Positions 9,068-18,659 of a DNA stretch of 64,000 nucleotides are shown one piece after another. The notes below the pieces were generated by a model that searched no databases, was not told the origin of the DNA, and saw nothing but the letters and a program-made list of their open reading frames with translations. How positions within the stretch are numbered: the first letter of the stretch is position 1; the number at the start of each line of letters is the position of its first letter. The stretch covers positions 36,408-100,407 of the forward strand of contig NZ_VTYQ01000011.1 of NCBI RefSeq assembly GCF_013113835.1. Direction: 5' to 3'. Position numbers and translations under genes: made by a program. This stretch comes from Vibrio sp. RE88. Lineage in GTDB: Bacteria; Pseudomonadota; Gammaproteobacteria; Enterobacterales; Vibrionaceae.

Positions 9068-10174
9068 ATGAAAAAGTGGACTTTCTTTATGTTGCTTATC
9101 GCAATACTGCTATTTGGCAGCGTGATAGGCTTCAATCTATTCAAGCAACAGAAGATAGCCGAATATTTGGCTAATCGCCCAGAGCCTGAGTTTCCGGTAA
9201 CCGTAACGGAAGTGCAGCCAGTTGATTGGGTACCTGTGATCGAAGCGATCGGTTTCATCGAACCGAACCAAGGTGTCACAGTTGCCAATGAAACAGCGGG
9301 TGTGATTGATAAAATTACTTTCGATTCAGGTACCACCGTTGAAGAAGGTCAGCCTCTTGTTCTACTCGACTCTGAAGTGGAAAAAGCCGATCTGAAGAGC
9401 TCACAGGCGAAACTGCCGGCAGCACAGGCCAAGTATAAGCGTTACCAAGGCCTATACAAAAAAGGCTCGGTATCGAAAGAAGCGTTTGATGACGCCGAAG
9501 CAAGCTACTTCTCGCTTAAAGCGGATATTGATAGCTTAAAAGCGACCATCGACCGCCGTGAAATCAAAGCACCTTTCGCAGGCGTGGTTGGTATTCGTAA
9601 TGTTTACCTAGGTCAATATCTGCAAGCAGGTACCGACATTGTTCGCCTAGAAGACACCAGTGTTATGCGCCTGCGTTTCACTGTGCCTCAAACTGACATC
9701 TCCCGCATCAAGCTAGGTCAGCAAGTGGATATCTTCGTTGATGCTTACCCTGAAACACCATTTGAAGGCTCAATTACCGCGATTGAACCAGCGGTGAACA
9801 TCCAAAGTGGTCTGATTCAGGTTCAAGCCGATATTCCAAACAGCGATGGTAAGCTACGTAGCGGTATGTTCGCTCGTGCCAATATCATTCTGCCAACGAT
9901 GGACAATCAGGTGACTCTGCCACAAACCGCCATTACCTTCACACTCTACGGTGACAATGTTTACATCATCTCTGAAGAGAACGGTGAGAAGCGCGTTAAG
10001 CAGCACGTGGTTAAAGTTGGTGAACGCGTGAAAGACATCGCTCACATCCTAGATGGCGTTAAGCCTGGTGATGTTGTAGTGACATCTGGTCAGGTTCGTC
10101 TGAGCAATGACGCGAAAGTTCGTGTAGTAGAAAGCGATGCAACTACTCCACCAGCTGAAACACCAATGCTGTAA
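9068..10174 (+). CDS. vexA: RND efflux periplasmic adaptor (membrane fusion protein, VexA-type)
   Basis: This 368-residue adaptor links the inner-membrane RND pump to an outer-membrane channel. It has an N-terminal membrane anchor (residues 4-21) without a lipobox, a split lipoyl domain (EPNQGVTVANETAGVIDKIT near residues 64-83 and REIKAPFAGVVGIRNV further on), a short helical hairpin between them, then beta-barrel and membrane-proximal domains. GGAG stands upstream of the ATG. The RND gene begins 11 bases after its stop. No outer-membrane factor gene is in the operon, so a shared TolC is the expected partner. Confidence 0.9.
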   Translation: MKKWTFFMLLIAILLFGSVIGFNLFKQQKIAEYLANRPEPEFPVTVTEVQPVDWVPVIEAIGFIEPNQGVTVANETAGVIDKITFDSGTTVEEGQPLVLLDSEVEKADLKSSQAKLPAAQAKYKRYQGLYKKGSVSKEAFDDAEASYFSLKADIDSLKATIDRREIKAPFAGVVGIRNVYLGQYLQAGTDIVRLEDTSVMRLRFTVPQTDISRIKLGQQVDIFVDAYPETPFEGSITAIEPAVNIQSGLIQVQADIPNSDGKLRSGMFARANIILPTMDNQVTLPQTAITFTLYGDNVYIISEENGEKRVKQHVVKVGERVKDIAHILDGVKPGDVVVTSGQVRLSNDAKVRVVESDATTPPAETPML

Positions 10175-10185
10175 TTGGAGGCCTC

Positions 10186-13100
10186 ATGCGCTTTACTGAT
10201 GTTTTTATTAAACGTCCAGTTTTAGCGGTATCGATCAGCTTTTTGATCGCCTTGCTTGGTTTGCAAGCGGTGTTCAAGATGCAGGTCCGAGAATACCCTG
10301 AAATGACAAACACGGTAGTAACGGTAACCACCAGTTACTACGGCGCCAGTGCCGACCTTATCCAGGGCTTTATTACTCAACCTCTGGAACAGGCTGTGGC
10401 TCAGGCCGACAATATCGATTACATGACCTCATCGTCGGTACTCGGTACATCGACCATTACCGTTAACATGAAGTTGAACACTGACCCGAATGCAGCCCTG
10501 TCTGACATTCTGGCTAAGACTAACTCGGTTCGATCTCAGCTTCCAAAAGAAGCCGAAGACCCAACCGTAACTATGTCAACGGGTTCTACAACCGCGGTTC
10601 TCTATATCGGCTTTACCAGTGATGAGCTTTCTTCAAGCCAGATCACGGACTACCTAGAGCGTGTAATCAACCCGCAGCTATTCACCGTTAATGGTGTCTC
10701 TAAGGTTGACCTCTACGGTGGTATGAAATACGCACTGCGTATTTGGCTAGACCCTGCCAAAATGGCAGCACTGGGCAAAACCGCCACTGATGTCATGAAC
10801 GTGCTGAATGCCAACAACTACCAGTCAGCGGCTGGTCAGGCTGTGGGTGAGTTCGTTCTGTATAACGGTAGCGCTGATACTCAGGTGTCTAACGTCGAAG
10901 AGCTGAAGAACCTTGTTGTAAGTTCTGATGAAGGTGATGTCACTCGTCTGAGCGATATCGCGAAAGTGACGCTTGAGAAGAGCCACGATGTTTACCGTGC
11001 AAGTGCCAATGGTAAAGAAGCAGTTGTAGTTGCGATTAACGCAGCACCAAGTGCCAACCCAATCAACATTGCAGCGGATGTCCTTGACCTGTTACCTCAA
11101 CTAGATCGTAACCTGCCAAGTAACATCGACATGAACGTGATGTATGACTCGACCATCGCCATCAATGAATCGATCAACGAGGTTATTAAAACCATCGCTG
11201 AAGCGGCATTGATTGTACTGATCGTGATTACTCTGTTCCTCGGTTCTTTCCGTGCGGTTATGATCCCTATTGTTACCATCCCGCTGTCTCTGATTGGTGT
11301 GGCAATGGTGATGCAGGCGATGGGCTTCTCATGGAACCTGATGACGCTACTGGCGATGGTTCTTGCCATCGGTCTGGTGGTGGATGATGCGATCGTTGTT
11401 CTAGAGAACGTCGACCGACACATCAAACTGGGAGAGTCACCGTTCCGTGCTGCGATTATCGGTACACGTGAAATCGCGGTTCCCGTTATCGCCATGACCC
11501 TGACACTGGGTGCAGTATACGCGCCGATTGCCTTGATGGGTGGTATCACGGGCTCGCTGTTTAAAGAGTTTGCCCTCACCCTCGCAGGTTCGGTATTCGT
11601 ATCCGGTATCGTCGCTCTGACACTGTCGCCTATGATGTGTTCGAAAATGCTTAAGGCAAATGAAACGCCAAGTAAGTTCGAACAGAAGGTACATAGCGTA
11701 TTGGATGGCATGACCAACCGTTACGAGCGTATGCTGGGTGCGGTCATGAAACACCGCCCTGTGGTAATTGGTTTCGCTATCATAGTGTTTGCCAGCTTGC
11801 CGATGCTGTTCAAGTTCATCCCAAGTGAACTGGCGCCGTCAGAAGATAAAGGCGTGGTCATGCTGATGGGTACGGCTCCATCGAATGCCAACCTCGACTT
11901 CATGCAAAACACCATGAACGACGTGAACCGAATTCTGTCTGATCAGCCAGAAGTAGCGTACGCGCAGGTGTTTACTGGTGTACCTAACTCGAACCAGGCA
12001 TTTGGTATCGCATCTATGGTGCCTTGGAGTGAGCGTGAAGCGAGCCAGTCTGAAGTTGCTAACCGCGTGACAGGTTTAGTCGGTCACGTACCGGGCATGG
12101 CGGTAACGGCATTCCAGATGCCAGAACTACCAGGTGCAGGTTCAGGCCTTCCGGTTCAATTCGTGATTACCACACCAAACGCGTTCGAAAGCTTGTTCAC
12201 TATCGCGACCGATATTCTTGGCGAAGTGAAGTCTAACCCGATGTTTGTTTATTCTGAGCTGGACCTGAACTACGACTCAGCAACAATGAAGATCAACATC
12301 GATAAAGACAAAGCGGGTGCGTATGGCGTAACAATGCAGGACATTGGTACCACGCTGAGCACTATGATGTCTGATGGCTACGTCAACCGAATTGACCTCA
12401 ATGGTCGTTCGTACGAAGTGATCCCTCAGGTCGAGCGTAAATGGCGTCTTAACCCTGAATCGATGAACAACTACTACGTGCGTGCTGCAGACAACCGCGC
12501 GGTTCCACTAGGTAGCCTGATCACCATTGATGTTGTCGCTGAGCCACGCTCACTGCCGCACTTCAACCAGCTGAATTCAGCCACCATTGGTGCTGTAAAT
12601 GCACCAGGCACAGCCATGGGTGATGCTGTAAACTGGCTCGAAAGTATTGCGACTGAAAAACTGCCAAACGGTTACAACCATGATTACATGGGAGAAGCTC
12701 GTCAGTATGTGACAGAAGGTAGCGCACTGTACGCAACATTTGGTCTGGCACTGGCGATCATCTTCTTGGTTCTGGCGATTCAGTTTGAATCACTCAAAGA
12801 CCCAATCGTTATCATGGTTTCCGTACCGCTGGCGATCTGTGGTGCTTTGATAGCTCTGGCATGGGGCGCAGCCTCAATGAACATCTACTCTCAGGTCGGT
12901 CTGATCACCTTGGTTGGTTTGATTACCAAGCACGGTATCTTGATCTGTGAGGTGGCCAAAGAAGAGCAGCTACACAACAAACTCGGTAAGACAGAAGCAG
13001 TCATGGAAGCGGCGAAAGTTCGTCTACGTCCTATCTTGATGACGACTGCGGCGATGATTGCAGGTCTGATCCCACTGATGTACGCAACGGGCGCAGGTGC

Positions 13101-13308
13101 AGCTCAGCGCTTCAGTATCGGTATCGTTATCGTTGCTGGTCTGGCGATTGGTACTCTGTTTACTCTGTTCGTACTGCCGGTTATCTACAGCTACCTAGCT
13201 GAGAAACACAAGCCACTACCAGTGTTTGTTGAAGACAAAGACTTGGAAAAACTGGCCCGTGTTGACGAAGCAAAAGCGGCGCAACGTCAGTTATCTGACA
13301 ACAGCTAA
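10186..13308 (+). CDS. vexB: RND efflux pump inner-membrane transporter (VexB-type)
   Basis: This 1040-residue proton-driven resistance-nodulation-division exporter is the full family length with twelve membrane helices. Proton-relay residues are present: the adjacent aspartates in LVVDDAIVVLENV (helix 4) and the lysine in LVGLITKHGILICEVA (helix 10). The N-terminal MRFTDVFIKRPVLAVSIS is the usual first helix. GGAGG precedes the ATG. It is the last gene of the vexRAB operon and is closed by a strong terminator. The related V. cholerae pump exports bile salts, detergents and antibiotics; that substrate range is inferred here. Confidence 0.93.
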   Translation: MRFTDVFIKRPVLAVSISFLIALLGLQAVFKMQVREYPEMTNTVVTVTTSYYGASADLIQGFITQPLEQAVAQADNIDYMTSSSVLGTSTITVNMKLNTDPNAALSDILAKTNSVRSQLPKEAEDPTVTMSTGSTTAVLYIGFTSDELSSSQITDYLERVINPQLFTVNGVSKVDLYGGMKYALRIWLDPAKMAALGKTATDVMNVLNANNYQSAAGQAVGEFVLYNGSADTQVSNVEELKNLVVSSDEGDVTRLSDIAKVTLEKSHDVYRASANGKEAVVVAINAAPSANPINIAADVLDLLPQLDRNLPSNIDMNVMYDSTIAINESINEVIKTIAEAALIVLIVITLFLGSFRAVMIPIVTIPLSLIGVAMVMQAMGFSWNLMTLLAMVLAIGLVVDDAIVVLENVDRHIKLGESPFRAAIIGTREIAVPVIAMTLTLGAVYAPIALMGGITGSLFKEFALTLAGSVFVSGIVALTLSPMMCSKMLKANETPSKFEQKVHSVLDGMTNRYERMLGAVMKHRPVVIGFAIIVFASLPMLFKFIPSELAPSEDKGVVMLMGTAPSNANLDFMQNTMNDVNRILSDQPEVAYAQVFTGVPNSNQAFGIASMVPWSEREASQSEVANRVTGLVGHVPGMAVTAFQMPELPGAGSGLPVQFVITTPNAFESLFTIATDILGEVKSNPMFVYSELDLNYDSATMKINIDKDKAGAYGVTMQDIGTTLSTMMSDGYVNRIDLNGRSYEVIPQVERKWRLNPESMNNYYVRAADNRAVPLGSLITIDVVAEPRSLPHFNQLNSATIGAVNAPGTAMGDAVNWLESIATEKLPNGYNHDYMGEARQYVTEGSALYATFGLALAIIFLVLAIQFESLKDPIVIMVSVPLAICGALIALAWGAASMNIYSQVGLITLVGLITKHGILICEVAKEEQLHNKLGKTEAVMEAAKVRLRPILMTTAAMIAGLIPLMYATGAGAAQRFSIGIVIVAGLAIGTLFTLFVLPVIYSYLAEKHKPLPVFVEDKDLEKLARVDEAKAAQRQLSDNS

Positions 13309-13322
13309 ACTCAACGTTTGCC

Positions 13323-13348
13323 AAAAGGCCACTTCGGTGGCCTTTTTT
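13323..13348 (+). terminator. Terminator of vexRAB
   Basis: AAAAGGCCAC/GTGGCCTTTT with a very stable C(TTCG)G tetraloop and a T-run. Confidence 0.95.
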
Positions 13349-13456
13349 ATTGGTTTCGATTTGCCACTAGCCGCTTCGAATTTTTACTATCGAAGTAGCG
13401 ACTTTCCGGTACCAATTACATAGAATACAAACAATAGAGACAGGAGTTTTCGTCAC

Positions 13457-13708
13457 ATGTTTGACCCAAAGAAACTAGAGCAAATTGCTAAACAGATACA
13501 TGATTCAATGCCAGCACCGGTTAAAGAGCTTGGTGCAGACGTTGATCAGAAAGTTCGCCAAGTCATCCAAGGCCAGCTGAATAAGCTGGATGTCGTTAGC
13601 CGTGAAGAGTTTGATGTGCAAACTCAAGTGCTGCTACGTACTCGCCAAAAGCTGACCGAAATGGAGCAGAAGCTGGCTGAGCTGGAAGAGAAGCTGGCAG
13701 ACAAATAA
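13457..13708 (+). CDS. ubiK: Ubiquinone biosynthesis accessory factor UbiK
   Basis: This 83-residue protein of the YqiC/BMFP family assists ubiquinone assembly with UbiJ, whose gene is also in this window at 31.9 kb. It starts MFDPKKLEQIAKQIHDSMP and ends in a continuous heptad coiled coil (VLLRTRQKLTEMEQKLAELE), matching the trimeric YqiC fold. AGGAG lies 10 bases before the ATG. It is a single-gene unit with its own terminator, convergent with ilvC. E. coli YqiC is of similar size. Confidence 0.92.
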   Translation: MFDPKKLEQIAKQIHDSMPAPVKELGADVDQKVRQVIQGQLNKLDVVSREEFDVQTQVLLRTRQKLTEMEQKLAELEEKLADK

Positions 13709-13733
13709 ACGCTTTATACAAGCGAGAAAGTTC

Positions 13734-13767
13734 AAGGGTTGGCGTACTGCGCCAGCCCTTTTCTTTT
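13734..13767 (+). terminator. Terminator of ubiK
   Basis: AAGGGTTGGCG (13734-13744) pairs with CGCCAGCCCTT (13750-13760), 11 bp with one G-T, followed by TTCTTTT. Confidence 0.85.
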
Positions 13768-13826
13768 GCCAACTCAATAATCATAGCTGACGACAAGTTA
13801 TACCTTCGGCTATTCCCCAGACACAA

Positions 13827-13858
13827 AAAAGGCTTGGTCAACGGCGACCAAGCCTTTT
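13827..13858 (-). terminator. Bidirectional terminator between ubiK and ilvC
   Basis: A perfect 13-bp stem AAAAGGCTTGGTC/GACCAAGCCTTTT with an AACGGC loop. A T-run exists on both strands. It is the main candidate terminator for ilvC. Two smaller hairpins lie between it and the ilvC stop: ACTCCAG/CTGGAGT (13892-13910) and ACTAATCT/AGATTAGT (about 13916-13938). Confidence 0.85.
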
Positions 13859-13990
13859 CAATTAGATGTTTGTGTTTGTTTTGTATTTATTACTCCAGTC
13901 TGTCTGGAGTTTTTACTAATCTGTTATCTAGATTAGTGAATTACTTGAAATTAAGGCTTCTACACCGAAATGGAACCTTAAGACAAGTAA

Positions 13991-15475
13991 TTAGCCACCT
14001 ACGGCGATACGCTTCATATCTGTCATGTAACCACGTAGCTCTTCACCGATGTACTCTACTGGGTGGTTACGGATAGTTTCGTTCACAGCGATTAGCGTCG
14101 CGTTGTCAACTTGGTTAGATTCTTCACCTAGACCTTTACCGATAACGTCAGTACCAACTGAAGGCATGAACTTCTCGCGCAGTAGCGGCGTTGCTACGTT
14201 AGCGAATAGGTAGTTACCGTATTCAGCTGTATCAGAGATAACAACGTTCATTTCGTACAGACGCTTACGTGCTACTGTGTTTGCGATTAGTGGTAGCTCG
14301 TGTAGTGACTCGTAGTACGCTGACTCATCAATGATGCCTGATGCCGTCATTGCTTCAAATGCTAGCTCAACACCTGCGCGAACCATTGCAACCATTAGGA
14401 TACCGTTGTCGAAGTACTCTTGCTCTGAGATCTCAACATCACCCGCTGGGTAGTTTTCAAATGCTGTTTCACCTGTCTCTGCACGCCAGCCTAGTAGGTT
14501 CGCATCGTCGTTTGCCCAGTCAGCCATCATAGTGCTAGAGAAGTGGCCTGTGATTACGTCATCCATGTGCTTGTTGTACAGTGGACGCATCAGCTCTTTC
14601 AGCTCTTCAGAAAGCTCAAACGCTTTGATTTTCGCTGGGTTTGATAGGCGATCCATCATGTGTGTGATGCCACCAAACTTCAGTGCTTCCGTGATGGTTT
14701 CCCAACCGTACTGAATCAGTTTACCTGCGTAGCTTGGGTCAATACCTTCAGCAACCATCTTCTCGTAAGAAACGATTGAACCCGCTTGTAGCATGCCACA
14801 TAAAATAGTTTGCTCGCCCACTAGGTCAGATTTCACTTCAGCAACGAATGAAGACTCTAGACAGCCTGCACGGTGACCACCAGTACCAGCAGCCCAAGCT
14901 TTGGCGATATCCCAGCCTTCACCTTTTGGATCGTTCTCTGGGTGAACTGCGATTAGCGTCGGAACGCCGAAGCCACGCTTGTACTCTTCACGTACTTCTG
15001 TACCTGGACACTTAGGTGCAACCATCACTACAGTTAAGTCTTTACGAATCTGCATGCCTTCTTCAACAATGTTGAAGCCGTGTGAGTAACCTAGTGCTGC
15101 GCCTTCTTTCATTAGCGGCATTACCGTCTCAACCACGTTCGTGTGCTGCTTGTCTGGCGTTAGGTTAACCACTAGGTCAGCTTGAGGAATAAGCGTCTCG
15201 TAGCTACCTACTTCAAAACCATTTTCTTTCGCGTTTTTGAACGACTGACGCTGTTCATCAATCGCTGCCTGACGCAATGCGTAAGCCACATCAAGACCTG
15301 AGTCACGCATGTTCAGACCTTGGTTAAGACCTTGTGCACCACAACCAACGATAACCACTTTCTTACCTTTTAGGTAATCCGCTTCAGTTGCGAATTCACT
15401 GCGGTCCATAAAGCGACAACGGCCAAGCTGATCTAGCTGCTCACGTAGGTTTAATGTATTGAAATAGTTAGCCAT
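13991..15475 (-). CDS. ilvC: Ketol-acid reductoisomerase (class II)
   Basis: This 494-residue NADPH- and Mg-dependent enzyme catalyses the second shared step of isoleucine and valine synthesis (alkyl migration plus reduction of acetohydroxy acids). The long form with duplicated C-terminal helical domain is the gamma-proteobacterial class II type. The Rossmann nucleotide motif VVIVGCGAQGLNQGLNMRDSG lies near residues 40-60. Metal-binding acidic residues are in the DLVGEQTILCGMLQAG region. ilvY is encoded divergently with a 145-base gap that carries a LysR-type box, so induction by IlvY with its substrate is expected, as in E. coli. Confidence 0.97.
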   Translation of the reverse strand: MANYFNTLNLREQLDQLGRCRFMDRSEFATEADYLKGKKVVIVGCGAQGLNQGLNMRDSGLDVAYALRQAAIDEQRQSFKNAKENGFEVGSYETLIPQADLVVNLTPDKQHTNVVETVMPLMKEGAALGYSHGFNIVEEGMQIRKDLTVVMVAPKCPGTEVREEYKRGFGVPTLIAVHPENDPKGEGWDIAKAWAAGTGGHRAGCLESSFVAEVKSDLVGEQTILCGMLQAGSIVSYEKMVAEGIDPSYAGKLIQYGWETITEALKFGGITHMMDRLSNPAKIKAFELSEELKELMRPLYNKHMDDVITGHFSSTMMADWANDDANLLGWRAETGETAFENYPAGDVEISEQEYFDNGILMVAMVRAGVELAFEAMTASGIIDESAYYESLHELPLIANTVARKRLYEMNVVISDTAEYGNYLFANVATPLLREKFMPSVGTDVIGKGLGEESNQVDNATLIAVNETIRNHPVEYIGEELRGYMTDMKRIAVGG

Positions 15476-15587
15476 GTTAGGGCTCTCCTTTGAGAATTTA
15501 TCCGTTTGGGTCGGTGTTTCATTACCGAATGCATCGATACTAAAACAGACATTGGGTTGCTTAAAGTGATATATTCACAATTAGTTA

Positions 15588-15602
15588 TTGCAAAAAATGC
15601 AA
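15588..15602. promoter_or_regulatory. LysR-type box in the ilvC-ilvY intergenic region
   Basis: TTGCA-N5-TGCAA is a perfect dyad containing a T-N11-A LysR box, 18 bases before the ilvY start and 113 bases before ilvC. It is a candidate IlvY operator. Confidence 0.6.
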
Positions 15603-15620
15603 CAAGGAAACACCTATTTC

Positions 15621-16511
15621 ATGAACATTAAAAGTCTGCAATTGTTCATTCACCTGTGTGATAGTAAAAGCTTCGCTAAAACTGCGTCCGCCATGCACGT
15701 CAGCCCTTCTGCGCTCAGCCGTCAGGTGCAAAAGCTGGAAGCCGAAACCGGGCAAGAGTTGTTTGTGCGAGACAACCGCAGCGTTGAGCTGACCCCTGCG
15801 GCAAAAAAACTCTTGCCAGTGGCATTAAAGATTCTCGGTGAGTGGCAAAACTTCAATGCGCAGCTTCAAGGACACGAAGAAGAGTTAAAGGGCGAGATAC
15901 GCCTGTTTTGCTCGGTGACCGCCAGTTACAGCCACCTGCCTGAGCTACTCTCGGAATTTCGTTTGCAGCACCCATTTATCGAATTTAAGCTCTCAACCGG
16001 TGACCCGGCCCAGGCGATCAATAAAGTACTCAACGATGAAGTGGATGTCGCAATCTCCGCTCAACCGGAAGCACTGCCAGCCAAGCTCAAATTCGAAACC
16101 ATCAGCGAGATCCCTCTGTCTGTGATTGCCCCTGTCGGAGTCAGTCACTTCTCTGAAGAGCTACAAAAAGATAAGCCCAATTGGTCGTCCATTCCTTTTA
16201 TTGTGCCTGAATCAGGTACCGCACGAGACCGCGCCAATACTTGGTTTAAGGCGATGAGAATCAAACCGAACATCTATGCGCAGGTGTCAGGGCATGAGGC
16301 TATTGTCAGTATGGTCGCGCTCGGCTGCGGTGTTGGGATTGCACCAGATGTGGTGATCAACAACAGCCCTGTCAAAGAAAAGATTCAACGGCTCAAAGTG
16401 GCGTCGATTAAACCCTTTAAGCTCGGAGTATGCTGCAAGCGTTCGCAACTGGATACCCCACTGGTTAAAGCCTTATGGGAAGTCGCTCAGGACGCCTATA
16501 TCGCGCCCTAA
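15621..16511 (+). CDS. ilvY: LysR-family activator of ilvC
   Basis: This 296-residue LysR regulator has an N-terminal winged HTH (FAKTASAMHVSPSALSRQVQ) and a substrate-binding C-terminal domain. The motif RLFCSVTASYSHLPELL and the segment SGHEAIVSMVALGCGVGIAP are close to E. coli IlvY. The start at 15621 (MNIKSLQLFIHL) matches the E. coli N-terminus; a longer TTG-initiated frame would begin inside the LysR box. It activates ilvC when acetohydroxy acids accumulate and represses itself. It is convergent with hemN, sharing a terminator. Confidence 0.93.
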   Translation: MNIKSLQLFIHLCDSKSFAKTASAMHVSPSALSRQVQKLEAETGQELFVRDNRSVELTPAAKKLLPVALKILGEWQNFNAQLQGHEEELKGEIRLFCSVTASYSHLPELLSEFRLQHPFIEFKLSTGDPAQAINKVLNDEVDVAISAQPEALPAKLKFETISEIPLSVIAPVGVSHFSEELQKDKPNWSSIPFIVPESGTARDRANTWFKAMRIKPNIYAQVSGHEAIVSMVALGCGVGIAPDVVINNSPVKEKIQRLKVASIKPFKLGVCCKRSQLDTPLVKALWEVAQDAYIAP

Positions 16512-16532
16512 CTGGTTACCCGCAAAAACAAT

Positions 16533-16557
16533 AAAGCCACCGTTTTCGGTGGCTTTT
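16533..16557. terminator. Shared terminator of ilvY and hemN
   Basis: AAAGCCACCG/CGGTGGCTTT, 10 bp, loop TTTT. A T-run follows on the plus strand and a weaker one on the minus strand. Confidence 0.85.
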
Positions 16558-16588
16558 AAATTCATGCTTGTCGCGACAGCGACCGCAA

Positions 16589-17977
16589 TTAAATCACTCG
16601 CGAGAATTGCTGCTGACGCGCCTTCGCTCGGAGGTATTTATCAAAACACATGCAGATATTGCGAATCAGTAGACGACCACGCAATGTCACTCGGATCTCT
16701 TTGTCATCCACTTCCACTAACTCATCATTAATAAAGGTTTGCAGCAGTTCGAGATCTTCTTTGAAGTAGTGATTAAATTCGACATTAAATTCTGTCTCGA
16801 CTGACACTTTATCAAGTTTGAAGTTACAGATTAGCTGCTTGATGACTTCACGGCGCAGCAGATCATCGCTATCTAAGGCGACCCCTTTCCACAGCGCATG
16901 GCGCTGCTCATTAACCTGAGCGTAGTACTTTTTCAGCTCTTTCTGATTCTGCGCGTACGCATCACCAATCATAGAGATAGCAGAAACCCCAAAGCCAACC
17001 AAGTCACATTCACCTTGCGTAGTGTAGCCTTGGAAATTGCGATGCAAGATGCCATTACGCTGAGCCACGGCTAATTCATCATCCGGCTGAGCAAAGTGGT
17101 CCATACCGATAAACTGATAGCCAGCGTTAGTCAACGTTGCGATAGTATCCTGCAGGATAGCCATCTTTTCCTCGGCTTGTGGCAGGTCTTCGTCTTTAAT
17201 CTTACGCTGAGCAGCAAACAGCTGCGGCATGTGCGCATAGTTAAAGATAGACAGACGACCCGGCTGCATCTCAAGCACCTGAGCCAGCGTTTCGGCGAAA
17301 CGTGCTTTGGTTTGTTTCGGTAGCCCGTAAATCAGGTCGAGATTGGTCGAACGGAAGCCAAGCTTTTTCGCACGCTCGACCATGGCAAAGATGAATTCTT
17401 CGTCCTGTTCACGATTGACCAGCTTCTGCACTTCTTTATTGAAATCCTGAACACCAATACTTAAGCGGTTAAAACCTTCTTCACGCAGGTGATCGAGCAT
17501 ATCCAGTTCAATCTCACGCGGATCGACTTCAATACTGATTTCCGATTCAGCTTCAAAGCTGAACTCAGCGCGCAGAATGTTCATCAAACGGCTGATTTGC
17601 GCTTTGGTCAGAAACGTGGGAGTTCCCCCACCAAAGTGCAACTGAGTCACCTTACGTCCTTGCAGTAAAGACGCGCGCGTCAGGATTTCCTGCTCCAGAA
17701 CATCAAGATACTCATCGGCTTTATGTGCGTGGCGGGTGATGACCTTATTACAGCCACAGTAGTAGCAAAGCTTGTGGCAGAACGGAATATGAATGTAGAG
17801 CGACAGCGGACGCTCCGGATACTCAGTACAAGCCATGTCGTAATCGGCAATGGTAAACGCTTCATGAAATTCCAACGCGGTTGGGTAAGACGTGTAACGC
17901 GGACCAGAATAGTTGTACTTATCGAGGATGGCTTGATCCCATACTATTTGTTGGCTTGCGACGACTTGCTGAGACAT
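16589..17977 (-). CDS. hemN: Oxygen-independent coproporphyrinogen III oxidase
   Basis: This 462-residue radical-SAM enzyme decarboxylates coproporphyrinogen III to protoporphyrinogen IX without oxygen. The 4Fe-4S motif is in YIHIPFCHKLCYYCGCNK (CxxxCxxC, near residues 62-72). The SAM-contact GGGTP follows in LHFGGGTPTFL, and the C-terminal HemN domain is complete. Length matches E. coli HemN (457) rather than the shorter HemW. CGGAAG precedes the ATG. With hemB and two c-type cytochromes nearby it supports haem supply under low oxygen; no clear FNR site was seen in the 185-base upstream gap. Confidence 0.96.
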   Translation of the reverse strand: MSQQVVASQQIVWDQAILDKYNYSGPRYTSYPTALEFHEAFTIADYDMACTEYPERPLSLYIHIPFCHKLCYYCGCNKVITRHAHKADEYLDVLEQEILTRASLLQGRKVTQLHFGGGTPTFLTKAQISRLMNILRAEFSFEAESEISIEVDPREIELDMLDHLREEGFNRLSIGVQDFNKEVQKLVNREQDEEFIFAMVERAKKLGFRSTNLDLIYGLPKQTKARFAETLAQVLEMQPGRLSIFNYAHMPQLFAAQRKIKDEDLPQAEEKMAILQDTIATLTNAGYQFIGMDHFAQPDDELAVAQRNGILHRNFQGYTTQGECDLVGFGVSAISMIGDAYAQNQKELKKYYAQVNEQRHALWKGVALDSDDLLRREVIKQLICNFKLDKVSVETEFNVEFNHYFKEDLELLQTFINDELVEVDDKEIRVTLRGRLLIRNICMCFDKYLRAKARQQQFSRVI

Positions 17978-18162
17978 GATGTACTTCCGTTAGTGCTGTA
18001 TTGCGTATACGGTGTGATTAACCGTTATATTTATGCGGGCTATTTTGCCACACGCGAAGGCGAGTCGCCGGGTGGCATAGCGCTTTTTGAGTAACAATAG
18101 TCAGAATTGATAACTCGATCACTCCCCATAAGTGTAAGTGATCGAGTGACTAAAGTATCAAT

Positions 18163-18651
18163 CTAGATCATCTGAATGTTGATCTGGTTGTTTAAAGGTT
18201 GAACTTTTTTCTGCAGCAGTTTGAGCTCTTCGACAATCGCATCCTGAAGGCGCGACTCAGCTTTGTGGCGTTCCAGATTTTGCTTCATGCGATCTTTCTT
18301 CGCCATTTGTTGGCGCTCTTCACCACGAGGCATGTCTTTCACAATTTGGAAAAGCTCGGCGGTCGCCGGAAATTCCTTATCAAAGTCAACACGGTCTTCA
18401 CCCTGAACGTAGTCCATGATGTTGTAGACGCGAATACTGATTTCCGATAAATCACACTGGCCCTGAATACCGGCCATACACAGTATATGGACGTTTTCAA
18501 AGATGTTGGCGTTACGCTTTTCGATGGCCAGCTTCTTATGCTGTTCCTGCAATTCCTTTTGCTTCTTCAACTGGAGCAGAAGGTAACCTGCATAGGACGC
18601 TAAGCCGAGAATGATGACTCCACCAGCAATGGCTAACAAGGTTACGTTCAT
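18163..18651 (-). CDS. DUF2489 family membrane-anchored protein
   Basis: This 162-residue protein has one N-terminal membrane helix (VTLLAIAGGVIILGLASYAG, about residues 3-24) followed by a Lys/Glu-rich helical cytoplasmic region. Two conserved cysteines are in ILCMAGIQGQCDLSE. I recognise the family as DUF2489, whose function is unknown to me. It starts 8 bases after the yihI stop, so the two and the methyltransferase upstream form a three-gene minus-strand operon. Confidence 0.75.
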   Translation of the reverse strand: MNVTLLAIAGGVIILGLASYAGYLLLQLKKQKELQEQHKKLAIEKRNANIFENVHILCMAGIQGQCDLSEISIRVYNIMDYVQGEDRVDFDKEFPATAELFQIVKDMPRGEERQQMAKKDRMKQNLERHKAESRLQDAIVEELKLLQKKVQPLNNQINIQMI

Positions 18652-18659
18652 GAATCGCT

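Noticed and set aside
11097..11717. 206-codon frame on the minus strand inside vexB
   Set aside because: It is a mirror frame of a clear RND transporter gene with all functional residues; the frame itself has no family features.
13596..13841. 81-codon minus-strand frame between ubiK and ilvC
   Set aside because: It spans two intrinsic terminators and lies antisense to ubiK.
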